A DNA stretch of 64,000 bases from Mya arenaria (taxonomy: Eukaryota; Mollusca; Bivalvia; Myida; Myidae): contig NC_069125.1 in NCBI RefSeq assembly GCF_026914265.1, positions 6,592,117-6,656,116 on the forward strand. The letters run 5' to 3'. The notes under the pieces were generated by a model. It saw only the letters and a program-made list of their open reading frames with translations. It made no database searches and was not told where the DNA came from. Both the position numbers and the translations under genes were made by a program. Shown here piece after piece: positions 26,786 to 38,830 of this stretch (positions are counted from its first letter, which is position 1; every line of letters begins with the position of its first letter).

Positions 26786-28325
26786 TCGACGGTAGCAGTT
26801 TTTCTTAAGGTTTTATGGTTTGTATGAAGGAGCATGATAAACAAATCAAGAAGTTGTTATGTATACAATAACGTGCTACAACTTTTGACAGTAGCTAAAA
26901 TATCACACAAACTAACATAAAAGTAAAATACGTTTCATTAACAACAAAATTGATAAAAAATAATGACTTAAACGAGTTTAAAAAAAATATATTAAACGTT
27001 TATTTTGGAATGGAACGGAACGTTTATTGTTGAACAGTCGAATATTGAATGCGAATGGAATTACGCTTTTAATATATTGTCCATTTATAAGGATATAAAG
27101 GCGACCAAAGTCGGTTAAACTAGTACATGCATATAGGAAAAAATACAAGAATCCCACTGCGTTGATTGATAATGGGCATTTATTCAAAATACATTAAAAT
27201 CAAATCAAAGTCAACAAGAATAAGTTGACAAGTGTTACGTTATGTTTCCCGTAATACAATATCTGGGATTTATTTGGAGTTCAGTGTATGGTCCGCTATT
27301 TTTTTTCTTATTTTTTATAAATGCCATTTTTTATGAGGTTCGATGTCTGTGGCTTTGTTACCAGTTATGGCATGACAAAGCGAGCTCATGCTCCTACGTT
27401 AATCTTCTGTCTCATGAAGTTAAAATAAAATGTTATCAGTAGGGTTTTTTTCAATTTATTTGTCTATCACTGGTTCAAACTACCGGGTTATCTAAAATTA
27501 TGGCTCAAATATTTGATTACGGGGCTTCCTTATGTGATATATTTGCTTTGCGAGATCATTTTAACTCCCCATTAACTTGTATTCAAGTGTTTATGAATCA
27601 TTATCTTTTCTAAAAAAACCCACTCAAAATGCTACAGCAATGCCATTAAAGTAAAATGAATAGTTGAAAACATTCTGCAAATATAGTTGCATATTGTCAT
27701 TCATAAGTTAATTTCGCTTTTTAAGTCACTCCGCCAAGTTTATTATTCCCATTTGTCGCTTGCATTTACTTAAGTTACAAAAAAATATTAAATGAAATAT
27801 CAAATTGCAAACCAAATCAATGAACGTGTTTGATCAATACGCTTTCAATTTTAAATTCATCTCATTTTGTTGATATCTCTCAAATGACGATATATCTATT
27901 TCGTTTAGGAATATTAAATTGATTCCCTTTTAAAAATCGATCATATAATATCATAAGTTTCAAATTTTTGATAATCAGTTTTCCGAGTCAGTATTAAAGG
28001 GTTATTAAATTTACTAGTATTATCACTCGGGAAATATTTCAGGTCATTTGTGTCAACTTTGTACGGAAAAAGACGCACTAGGTGGACTAATCCTGTGTTT
28101 AATTACGTTATGATACTTCAAATCTCCTGGTTTCAATCGAAAAGACAAAGATTGACATTAGTATTATATTTACTTAGTGACTATGGCTAGATATAACCTT
28201 AATGATATTGAAAACATTTTTGTTTTCTTGACATTGTAGGAATTTCTTCATTGATTTTTCTGTGGTTATTTCAGTAAAGAGTCTTAAAAGTTCAACATAG
28301 TGTACGCTAAATCATATTTGTGCAT
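26786..28325. other. AT-rich spacer, nothing recognised
   Basis: No exon, RNA gene or array could be supported. Confidence 0.45.
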
Positions 28326-29015
28326 TGTACGCAAATTCAAATTTATTCAAGAACTAAGCACACATATTGCATAAATTTCACATGAATGCAATGGGCACCC
28401 ATATTGCACGCCAATTCAAATGTATGCAATGGGCACACATAAAAACTTTGTACGCTAATTCAAATGTATGCAATGGGCACACATATTGTACGCTAATTCA
28501 AATTTATGCAATGGGCACACACATTTTGTACGCTTATTCAAATGTACGCAATGGGCACACATATTGTACGCTAATTCAAATGTACGCAATGGGCACATAT
28601 ATTGTACGCTAATTCAAATGTGTGCAATGGGCACACATATTGTACGCGAATTCAAATGTGTGCAATGGGCACACATATTGTACGCTAATTCGAATGTGTG
28701 CAATGGGCACACATATTGTACGCTAATTCAAATGTACGCAATGGACGCAATGGGCACACATAGTGTACGCAAATTCAAATGTGTGCCCATTGCACACATT
28801 TAAGTGTACGCTAATTCAAATGTATGCAATGGGCACACACACTGTACGCTAATTCAAATGTATGCGATGGGGATACACACATTGTACGCTAATTCAAATG
28901 TATGCAATGGGGATACACACATTGTACGCTAATTCAAATGTATGCAATGGGTTACACACATTGTACGCTAATTCAAATGTATGCAATGGGGATACACACA
29001 TTGTACGCTAATTCA
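28325..29015. repeat. 38-bp tandem repeat array, about 18 units
   Basis: The unit is GTACGCTAATTCAAATGTAT followed by GCAATGGGCACACATATT (38 bp). Units at the right end belong to a subfamily with GGGGATACACACATTG. At about 28780-28800 one unit piece is inverted (see findings). Confidence 0.92.
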
Positions 29016-29210
29016 TGGTTTCAACAGCTAGAGATCATAATTGCTGTACCCTTCTTGGTGTCCTGACAAAATAGTTTTGCATATTAAGTTAATAACTAGT
29101 ATGCATGGTTTCAAATTCTAGAGGTCATAATTGCGGTAACCTTCTCGGACAAAATAGTTTTGTAAGTTAACGCTGACAATAAGCTGTGATTGATTAATGA
29201 AAACATATCA

Positions 29211-29362
29211 GGGGTGGTATTCAAAATTCAACTTATGTTAGTCTCATGGTCATACACCACCGACTTCATTCACTATATTGGTCAGTTATTCATAATAAAT
29301 AATCCGATTAGCTACATCGTTCTTAGATCTAATTAAGACTACTATTGAATACCAGCCCTTGA
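29211..29362. mobile_element. MITE with GGTATTCAA inverted termini
   Basis: The left end GGGGTGGTATTCAAAATTCA is complementary to the right end TATTGAATACCAGCCCTT. It is about 150 bp. Subterminal TAGTC words are also inverted. Confidence 0.65.
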
Positions 29363-29444
29363 ATTCACGTTATACAAATGTATTTATATTCTATGACTAT
29401 GTACCTTGTGGGTATACGTCAAATAAAATTAAGTTCTGTTCCAC

Positions 29445-29485
29445 TATGTTCTGTTGTTTTTTTCTGTTCTGTTCTGTTCTGCTAA
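29445..29485. repeat. (TTCTG)n microsatellite
   Basis: Several consecutive TTCTG/GTTCTG units. Confidence 0.85.
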
Positions 29486-30917
29486 ATAAATGATGAGGGC
29501 CTCAAATATTTCAGTCAGTGATGAGTTAAACACACGAATCCGTGAGACTGTTCTCATTTCTTGTATCAACAAAGCGGTTTGTTTGCCTTGAACGGAAAAA
29601 AATGACAATGGGGTTTTAAATTAAACTGTTCTCTTTAAAGTAGGTGTAAGAATACCTAGGGGTAACAGATGAACATTTCACTTTTACTATTTGTTTAAAC
29701 GTCGAGATTCTAATCTTAAATCCAATATTAAGAAACCTAAATTCGTGTGACAGAAATATAGCACACTCCATTGACTGATTTGCTTAAGGTATTTAAACAA
29801 GAGTGGAATACAAATACTTTAACGGCTTAAAATAAACACGCTTACACTCTAGTATGTAAAATATGGCAATCCGGAGTAAAAAAGGACTTAGACTACCATA
29901 AACCACTTGTGGAGTGTCAACATGCCGCTGTCTTAAACTGAATTGCAGCTTCCGCATTTTCTGTTCACGTTTCTTAGATTAAAAAAAACAGGCAGGATCT
30001 TTTCACAACAAATTTTAGCCTTGGTTTGTGTTTGATCTATTGTTGTATCATATATCATTAAAATGGACTTCTTTTCTAATTTAGTTTGAAATGAAATCAC
30101 CCAGTTTTCCCAAGATATTGAGGTTTTTCTGCGAAGTAATTCGCCGAATGTTTTAAAATATGAGAACCGAATATCATCACTGTGTACTATAAATGAAAAA
30201 GAGATTATTTTGTCCTTTGGTCAAGTTATGGCCATTTCGCCTACAAGTATTTGAAAACTCAAGAAAAAATTGTTTTCGTTAAATTAAAACCTTATCAAAT
30301 GAAATGTCAACGTGCTATCACAATTAACAAACTAAATGCGTTCATTTAACTTACGCTTTTTAAGAGGACGCCAAATAGCATTAACTAATTGTCTTCTACA
30401 TAACACCACTTTATCAAATGTTATTAATACAAATGGTTTGAATGCAAGGCCATTAGAATAAGAAAGATCTGAAAGGCTGACCCATTTAAACACATAGACG
30501 TAAATTACTGGGTTCAAATAGAACTGTACTTTTATGGAGGTTTAATTCCACTAAACCATTACATATTTTGCTTCAGGATAAAGCATTCAATCCAGTGTTG
30601 TAGGAATAATGGTTACTCTAAACATTCGCCATTGAAATAAGTTCTTATCTTATACAATAATTTATTCTGTCCTGGAGTAATTAGTGTCTGATCCGATGAT
30701 ACTGGTTCTAAAGGGTTAAATTAATGATGTCCTAATGGTAAATGCGGTAGCTTTTACGATTTATTTTTATATTTACCGCAGTTAATTAGAAATACAATGT
30801 ATATAATATATCATACTACACTTGAACGCCATGAATTACAATTCTAGATTGTGCATGTTGAAATGTTACGTTAAAGGTACAACAGCAAGTGTAGCCCTAG
30901 AATTGTTTCATTTACAG
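29486..30917. other. AT-rich spacer, nothing recognised
   Basis: Only short, unsupported frames on either strand. Confidence 0.45.
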
Positions 30918-30920
30918 TAA

Positions 30921-31237
30921 TGCACCAGTCAATTGTAACCACGCCCCCCCCCCCAGTTCCGGGGGATATACCGCGGATAGCGGGGCATATGGGCCGTGTT
31001 TTACCGTCCAGGGTGGCACCGCAGTGCCGAGTGAATGCGGTGGTTTTCTTTGTCGCGCCGAAAATTGCGGGGAATGGGCCTTACCTAGGATGTCAACGGG
31101 TGCGGGGCATTTAGCGTGGATTTTACCAGCAGTTTTTCACCACAGGTCGGGGATTTTACCTGGGATTGGCTGGACCGAAAGTCAAAGTCCCCGCTATTCC
31201 TCGGACCTGGGGGCTATGGTTACAATTGACTGGTGCA
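30921..31237. mobile_element. TGCACCAG MITE (317 bp), plus orientation
   Basis: It has the same termini and body as the 23694-24002 copy. The left flank is TAA, but the right flank continues CAGGCGCAAGACAAAGTGTT. That continuation is shared, inverted, with the copy at 34839, so the two loci were duplicated as a larger block. Confidence 0.85.
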
Positions 31238-31339
31238 CAGGCGCAAGACAAAGTGTTGCCAGGCTATTATAGAATGAATGGTAGTTTTAGAATCTAAGCG
31301 TTGATCGACCTGTCAAGCTTGTGCTTCCCAAATGACAGT

Positions 31340-31735
31340 CATCTTGAATTGTGGTTTAAGAAACTTCGGCTCTGAACTCTCAGACTAGTGCAGCTTGAAT
31401 TGTGGTTTAAGAAACTTCGACTCTGAACTCTCAGACTAGTGCAGCTTGAATTGTGGTTTAAGAAACTTCGGCTCTGAACTCTCAGACTAGTGCAGCTTGA
31501 CTTGTGGTTTAAGAAACTTCGGCTCTGAACTCTCAGACTAATGCAACTTGACTTGTGGTTTAAGAAACTTCGGCTCTGAACTCTCAGACTAGTGCAGCTT
31601 GAATTGTGGTTTAAGAAACTTCGGCTCTGAACTCTCAGACTAATGCAACTTGACTTGTGGTTTAAGAAACTTCGGCTCTGAACTCTCAGACTAGTGCAGC
31701 TTGAATTGTGGTTTTAGAAACTTCGGCTCTGAAAT
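31340..31735. repeat. 51-bp tandem repeat array, about 7.5 units
   Basis: The unit is CTTGAATTGTGGTTTAAGAA followed by ACTTCGGCTCTGAACTCTCA and GACTAGTGCAG (51 bp). Copies are nearly identical. Single degenerate copies of the AATTCAAGCTGCACTA end lie at about 34640-34705, inside the inverted relative of this block. Confidence 0.92.
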
Positions 31736-31739
31736 CACG

Positions 31740-32267
31740 CCAAAATACAAAATGAACTGTTGTCCTGTTTATCTAAAGTAGAAACGTCTGTATAGAACGT
31801 ATGACGCATGTTCGAACAAGACGATATTTTCGGACATGTTGATCTTTGATTTCAAGATTTTCCAATCAAAGATTATGCTATATGTCAACAGTCATGCCCT
31901 TTAAATCCTCGGCAAACAAAGGCATTTGTAAACGAATTCTCTGTCAATGTTTGTCTCCAATGATATGCAGATAACCAGCACCAGAGTAAGATTGGACAAG
32001 ATTTAGCTGTCAAAATATTTGTTTACGGTATATAAAACAGAATCATTTTCAATCCCATACTCCTTATAACTATCGTAGGTTCCAGCTTTAACTGACGTTG
32101 CGATTTCAACTAAATATGGCAATTCTCCGTATTATGTCGTTATGTTATGCAACGTTTAAGTAATATTTTAGAGAATCTCATTACTTAACCATATAGTAAA
32201 TACAACAACTTTTTGCTTGATGTTGCTTTAGTTAAACGATTGTATCTATTTATTCATAAAAGTATTA
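31740..32267. other. AT-rich spacer, nothing recognised
   Basis: No supported feature. Confidence 0.4.
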
Positions 32268-32582
32268 TTAAAGCTGCACTCTCACAGATTGAACGTTTTG
32301 ACAACTTTTTTTTTTGTCTTGGAACGAGTCTATTTTTGCGAAAATCCATGGAAACCAGTTATATAAGGCTGCTAACAAAAATCAGATCGCAGATTTGTAT
32401 ACTTAAGTTAAAAAATTGATGTTTATTAATTTTCGAACAGAAATATGAAAATCTACGATCTGATGTTTTGTCGGCAATCTCATATCATTGGTGTGCAAAT
32501 ATTTACGCAAAATATTGCTCTTTCCAAGGCAAAAAATAAAGAAAATGTTAAAATGGTCAATCTGTGAGAGTGCAGCTTTAAA
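32268..32582. mobile_element. MITE with TTAAAGCTGCACTCTCACAG termini
   Basis: The left end TTAAAGCTGCACTCTCACAG is mirrored by CTGTGAGAGTGCAGCTTTAA at the right. The interior is also partly palindromic: CAGATCGCAGATTTGTATAC near 32382 against AAAATCTACGATCTGATG near 32447. It is about 315 bp and foldback-like. Confidence 0.85.
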
Positions 32583-34169
32583 ACAGTGATTTTTTTCCAA
32601 AGTTTTATAATTCCCCGTATTTTTTTCAGCATTTACCGAAAAAGATGTATGTACAAAGAAATATTTTAATGTACATAGTCAGCAGATACGAAAATCTTGA
32701 AATATCAAATTTCGAAAGACAATAGAAATGTCTTAAAGCATTTGTACGCAAAATATACAGTGTTGATTTGCTATATACGAGGTATTGGCCTGAAACATTC
32801 AATACAAATAAAACAATTGTAGAAAAATAAATATAAGGCTATTGTCGGGCGCATTAAGTAATTACTGTATTTATAAGGAACTAATGTTTTGGCTAATGAG
32901 CCATTTTGCATTCCTTGTGTGGCATTGAATGGGATTTATTGACAAGGGTTAATGTAATCTGATAATCTGCATCGGTATTGTAAATAATTAAATATTTACT
33001 CATTGGAGATACCAATCAAGGCTTGATGAGAATTTAACGTTGAATGAGTTCGCAAAATTTATAATGGCACCGTGTTTATTTTATTTTATTGTACTTTGAA
33101 ACCTTTTGAGCTATTTAAAACATACTGAGACATTTATTTCAGCAAAGCAAAGAAGTATTTTTTTTAATTCAGCAAATATATCGTGTTTCCATTTAAATTG
33201 TTAAAAGTGCGAAGTGTGATACAAGACTAGTCCGGATTCGACAGATAAAGTGAGATTTAGGAAGAAAATATTGTAGTAAGTCACACTTTGTAATAATTCT
33301 AATGATTCGGTATAATGTAATGATGTTTGGGGTAATGGCCTGCATATACGAGTCATATCTTTTGACGATTATTGCAAAAGTAAAGTTCAATATCCATTGA
33401 TTTGACAGGTGGAAAACCGTTCTCTTTTTCCCCTCAAATTGATAGACTTAATCAGTTCTGAATATAATGGAAGATTGAGGTAATCAAGAGTAAATTTTAT
33501 AATAGAGAAATCCTATACAATTTGTGCCAAAAATAACAAATCTTAACAGATAATTTAAATAACTGGCCTTTCTTATCAACCGATTATAATTCGATCAGAG
33601 TTTGGTTTTTGATTAATACACGCGTAACTAAGGTGGTGCTAGTCACTTCAAAAGCAACATGTCTCGCGGAAAGACACGTAACTCTCTTCCCAAAATCCAT
33701 TTGAGGTGTGAATTTAGTATAAACTTAAAATAAAAGACTAGGAAATAGTCATATCTTCAAAGGATTTAAAACAAGCGTCAAACGGAATTTTTAAAAGTTT
33801 AAGATAATTTTAAATGTACAAGCGATCAATTACTGTCATTCGCAACAATAGGAACATTTGTCTTAAACAAATATTCGAACAATAAGATACTGGATACATT
33901 TCAATTTCGTCTTTTGAAATTCAATGCAAGCCAACGAGAACTGACCCCGAAAGCTTGCTGATTCGGTGATATATTATAAATTAGTAAAATTAACAATAAC
34001 AAAATCAGAAGTAACTCGTCTGTTAAAAAAAACACAAAAAACTATGAGAACTGCTTCGGAATAACCATATTTATTTTTTTCGTAAACTGCGAAAATTGTG
34101 ATATTTGTGTTTATTAATACTGGAATTATAGTTTTAAGAAAAAAATAATTGTTGGGACTACTTTTTCAG
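32583..34169. other. AT-rich spacer upstream of the unnamed gene
   Basis: No exon, RNA or repeat is supported. It may be intron if the 34183 gene has a distant first exon. Confidence 0.4.
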
Positions 34170-34182
34170 TTGGACCGGAAGG

Positions 34183-37100
34183 ATGGCGGAGCAGACGTAT
34201 GGGTGGTATCCTTCTGCCAAAAATGTCTACGAGGACAGACGACTAGACACCCTAACACCATATCGTAAGTGAACGGGGTGGGCTGTCTAACGTTTAAAAG
34301 TGTGTTTTTATGTCAAATTCATAATCCAAATTGCAAACAATTTAAATATATAACTTATAAGTGTCCGTACGTCTCCTTCGCAATCCTTTCTGGTTTGATA
34401 CCAGATAATAGTAACGAGCAAGCAATACTATTTACAATGATACAACACATACATGAAATCACCTGGCACCCAAATGTTATTTTATTAACAATGGCTTATG
34501 CTACAGTCAATTGTAACCACGCCCCCCCCCCCTCCAGGTCCCGGGAATAGCGGGGACTTTGACTTTCGGTCCAGCCAATCCCGGATAAAATACCCGTCCT
34601 GCGAGGACAAACTCATGGTAAAATCCCCGCATATAACCACAGTTCAAGCTGCACTAGGCAGACAGATCAAAGCCTACGTGTCTATGACGACAATTCAAGC
34701 TGCACTATCCTGGTATTTCAAATCGTAGATTCTATGACTGTCATTCGGGAAGCACTAGCTTGACATATCGATCAACGCTTAGATTCTAGAACTACCATTC
34801 ATTCTACATTAGCCTGGTAACACTTTATCTTGCGTCTGTGCACCAGTCAATTGTAACCACGGCCCCCAGGTCCGGGGAATAGCGGGGATTTTGACTTTCG
34901 GTCCAGCCAATCCCGGGTAAAATACCCGTCCTGGTAAAATCACCGCTAAATGCACCCGCACCCCGGGATACCTAGGTAAGGTCCATTCCCCGCTATTTTC
35001 GGAGCGAAAACAACACCACCGCATTCACTCGGGAGTGGGACGTGGTTACGATTGACCGGTGCATTATGCACTGCTAATTTATACGTGAATCATGCAACGC
35101 CTGACGGGAAAAGCTTCATTTCGATGAAAGCTGTAACAAAGCTATTGAAAAGTGAACGAGTTGAGCTTTTTATTTTCCGACGATCTTCCTGTTGCTGTTA
35201 TGTGTTTATTTACATTTTGTTTTATAAAATGACTTTGATCAATCTGACGACAATCGTCAATATCAGAACTATATGAGAATTCGTAATTGCTTAATGAGTT
35301 AAACGTTGTAATTTTATAATATAGAATGGGAAGTTTTTTCTGTCCATAATATCTGAGCTCCTGCTGTGCAGATTTACGGATTTTTGTTTTCGTACCTAAA
35401 TTAGATTGTCAGATGATAATTAAATCATATCCGCGTTGAATGGTCGTATTCATTAGATGTCATACGGGTATTAGACTAAATGTATGACGAATCGATCTAT
35501 AATTTGATAGAATGCATTAATAAGTCATTATAGAAACTCCGCTCATACATGTAATCGTCTTTTTTCAGAGTTAGAAGCTCTCTATCGCTACAGAGATAGC
35601 AAATATTACACAGCGCCGGCGACACCACCGGAGCAGCGGACGCCAAAGCCGCCTCGTCCCTCGCCGTCCCCCGCCGCTCGTCCACAGTCCACCGGCTCCA
35701 AAGCTGGCTCGTCTTCACATCAGGGCAAACTTGCATTCCGAGTAGGCAGCGCACCCATCCACACAACCTATAGGCCCCCTCCGAGATTAAACCTCCCAAC
35801 ACCTCAACAATGTTGGTCTACGCATGTACCGCAAACGGAAATTACAGTCCAACCTCCGCAGCCATCACCCGCGCCATCCCAACAACCAATGTACACCCGT
35901 CCGACACCTAGCCCACAGGCAGTCATATCGTCACCAGTCCCGTCGCCTAAAGGAAAAGCTGTTCGTGTACAAAGTGCAACCGTGCGTCGCCACACGCCCT
36001 CAAAACCACAACGTCCAGTGAAATCCGCCGGGTCATTCCGCCCGTCGCCGTCCCCTGTTCAATCACCACCTGTTCCACCGCCGACGCCGCCCGCATTCTG
36101 CACGTGGCCACATCCACAGGCGGACCTTGACTATCCGAATGGCTACAACCAGTTTCCCGACAGAGTCATCCTCTCACCAGAGCGGCCGCCAGCGCCATCA
36201 CCAGTTGTTTCCGACAGATCGGTCCAAAGGCGTGTCTCCTCGCGTGGTTCCGTCGGAAAACCGCCTTCTGGGCGGAACACGCCGCTCAGACCTAGGGCAC
36301 CGTCTCCGCAGACGATGGAACTACATCTTCAAGTGGAGGGAGAACGATGTGAGACGCCGGACTACTTTGAGGAGACGAGAAAGCACGGGTGGCCAATGGA
36401 GGTACATGGGGATCCATTGAAAATCAAGTAAGTTATAAGGGAAATAAATTTCAGATTAACAGAATTAAAGACGATGTTTAAAGATGCACTCTTGCTCCCA
36501 AATAAGATTTACCACATTTAATAATATTGTTTTAATATTCCAAAAAGGATAAATAAATGTCGGAAACAATGGTTTTTATGAAGGATACCGAGTTCAATTG
36601 GAAAGAAATGCGCATAAAACACAGTATTTCTACCTAATGAGACCATTGTAGATCGCAGTAAATCTTTTAGCATTCACCAATCATTTAATATTTTTGCGCT
36701 TTCTGCTAATAAATACACGGTTACAATCTTCTTATCAGTAATTAATATTTTTTATAAATGCATTACTAGTAAGCAGTTAAAGGTTTATTAGTCAAAATTG
36801 ATGTGTGCTATACATGTGTATGTATTGATTTGAAAAAAGTTTCACTTTAAAAAAGGCGCTTGAAAACTCTCTTTTGCCATTCTTTCGCGACGCTTCAAGT
36901 ATCTCAGAGAAATATAACTCAAGTTTAAGTACATTAATTTTCTAATAAACTTGCAAAAAGATTCATGACTTCCGACGGTCCATACATTTGCTTCCTACAT
37001 AGTATCATAAATACTATTCTGTAATCCATTTAAACACTTTCTCCCAACAGGAAAGTGGCTCGAAGGTTACCGTACACCGTGAAACTACCGGAACCGGAAA

Positions 37101-37294
37101 CGGAGCGAGACCCGCCCAAAGTCCACATGGAGAACAACGAGACTTTCTTCCTGAATACCATACCCCGGCGACCCATGGCCTTCGCTGTGGACAAGGAATG
37201 GATTTCGGAAGTCATTAACAAGAAACGTCAAGAAATGCAGAAGAAGCAGGGCGGCATACACTATAGATACAAAAATTTCGCTTTCGTGTATTAG
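34183..37294 (+). CDS. Proline-rich protein of unknown function, complete, three coding exons
   Basis: Exons are 34183-34264, 35569-36427 and 37051-37294. They have GT-AG borders and consistent phases and encode 394 residues. The N-terminus is MAEQTYGWYPSAKNVYEDRR. The middle (about residues 40-250) is low-complexity and rich in Pro, Ser, Arg and Gln. The conserved-looking parts are the N-terminal Tyr-rich patch, an acidic patch around TPDYFEETRKHGWP, and the basic/aromatic C-terminus, which ends GGIHYRYKNFAFVY. A TTTTTCAG acceptor 13 bases before the ATG implies an upstream noncoding exon. There is no signal peptide or membrane segment. Codon use is GC-richer than the flanks, as in the other genes here. 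I do not recognise the family. The short basic/aromatic termini recall cilium- or sperm-associated proteins, but that is a guess. Confidence 0.8.
34507..34640. mobile_element. Truncated TGCACCAG MITE, minus orientation
   Basis: It begins CAGTCAATTGTAACCACGCC with the first bases of the terminus missing. It continues through the AGCGGGGACTTTGACTTTCG body and then joins a degenerate 51-bp repeat unit. It lies in intron 1 of the proline-rich gene. Confidence 0.75.
34839..35063. mobile_element. TGCACCAG MITE, minus orientation, part of an inverted block duplication
   Basis: The termini are TGCACCAGTCAATTGTAACC and GGTTACGATTGACCGGTGCA. The left flank, read in complement, is CAGACGCAAGATAAAGTGTT. 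It matches the right flank of the 30921 copy through about 110 bp (34735-34838 against 31238-31345). Confidence 0.85.
36478..36790. mobile_element. Possible MITE starting TTTAAAGATGCACTCTTGCT
   Basis: The start resembles a repeat family I associate with bivalve genomes. The other end is not recognisable in this copy. It lies in intron 2 of the proline-rich gene. Confidence 0.3.
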
Positions 37295-37832
37295 TGTAGT
37301 ATTATTAGCGCTGACCGCTAAAGCCCAATTCCACCCCAACAGGACAATTGTATTCATACGCGTTTGTATGGTTTCGACATACCTGGGTGGATTTAGTGAC
37401 TGTGTACGGTGTTTAGTCATAGCTGGACTGTTGGGGAGGCGTTATGGAAGTGAGAGTTAATGATCTTTTCAAATAAGTTACATTTTTTTTTAAGTTTACA
37501 AGAGTGTGAAACGATGTTTGTTGAACCAGATGAGGCCACTTACAGGGAAAACGGCAAGTTGCGAATTTATCTTGGTGTTTAACAGTTTATTTTCGAGTAC
37601 ATCTAGACAAAAATGCCCATGCGTATACATAATGTAATTACGAAACATGTTTCTAAATATATATATTATATACGTACAAGATTCGTCTTTGAATACCATT
37701 GTGTGGTTGGTAAACCAATTGTAATCCTGTATTTTTGTTAGGGAAACATTGCTTCTGTAGCTTTCTGAATTGTATAAAATGTTTCATTCATTTTTTTCAT
37801 TAGCAACGGAAATCAGATTTGGATGGAAAACT

Positions 37833-37905
37833 ATTCGGAACTTCTCGGACATTTTCCATAGTTGTTTTCGATGGAAAATGGCCGAGGAGTTCTGAATGAC
37901 GGCTT
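37833..37905. repeat. Compact hairpin related to the 7020-7470 insertion
   Basis: Arms ATTCGGAACTTCTCGGACAT and its near-complement in ATGGCCGAGGAGTTCTGAAT surround a short loop. The same motif forms the long inverted repeat inside the element at 7020-7470. Confidence 0.7.
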
Positions 37906-38477
37906 TCAACATTTTCTTTGGTACAGAACGCAAGTGCTTGCAAGCTAGGCATAATATATCTATTGCTATGTAATTGTAATTGTTGTATATAGTCACGACT
38001 TGTACATATTAAATGGCTCGTACATATTAAATGGCTCTTCAGGAATATTAATCGCAATTATGCCAATTCTCGCTACATAGAAATCATGACAAATCTACAT
38101 AAATGTAGAAGTGTTCGTAGCTCAATTTATACAATCATTTAAATATTTCATTTGATGGAAAACTGACTACATCTGCAAATTAAGCCAATGACTCTTTTAA
38201 ATTAAAAGTTAATCAACGATGTGAAATTCTTTTCCCAAAACGCCACACCCGTTAAAGCCTCATATGACATAATGGGAAATTTCATACTGTGACTAAATTG
38301 TATTTTAAACTCTTAGGATTTGGATTCCATATTTCAAACGGCTTTATAGAAATAAGTTCAATGTCGGTAAAATGTTATTTGGAATGTTTGCTTACATTGT
38401 TGTATTTCATTTAATTCATTTAACCATAAATTTACCATTTAGATAATAAACAAGTATCAATTTAAGAACATACACAA

Positions 38478-38830
38478 TTGGTCCGATTGTTCGGAACTTT
38501 GTTTAATTAACAACGTTGTTAACGGGATAGTTGTTAACCAAGATTGTTGTTAACGGGAGAGTTGTTAACGGGAGAGTTGTTAACCAAGATTGTTGTTAAC
38601 GGGAGAGTTGTTAACAGAATCGTTGTTAACGGAATCGTTGTTAACTTTTAGGGGTGAAATATTTGATGCTCATATATTCGCATAGGACATGTACAGCTGG
38701 AACAAAAACTTGTTAGAAATACTGCAGATCACAAATGTGTCAATAAAACATCCATACATGTAGTAGTAATTCAAAAATTTAACAACACTCACGTTCACAA
38801 CGTTGTTAACTTTAGTTCTGAACTGCCATT
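38478..38830. mobile_element. MITE with GTTAAC-rich termini and an internal 15-bp array
   Basis: The left end is GGTCCGATTGTTCGGAACTT followed by AACAACGTTGTTAAC. The right end, in complement, is GCAGTTCAGAACTAAAGTTA then ACAACGTTG. A related copy lies at 45405-45665. At 38505-38650 the left arm has expanded into repeats of GTTGTTAACGGGAGA and GTTGTTAACCAAGATT. Confidence 0.65.
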
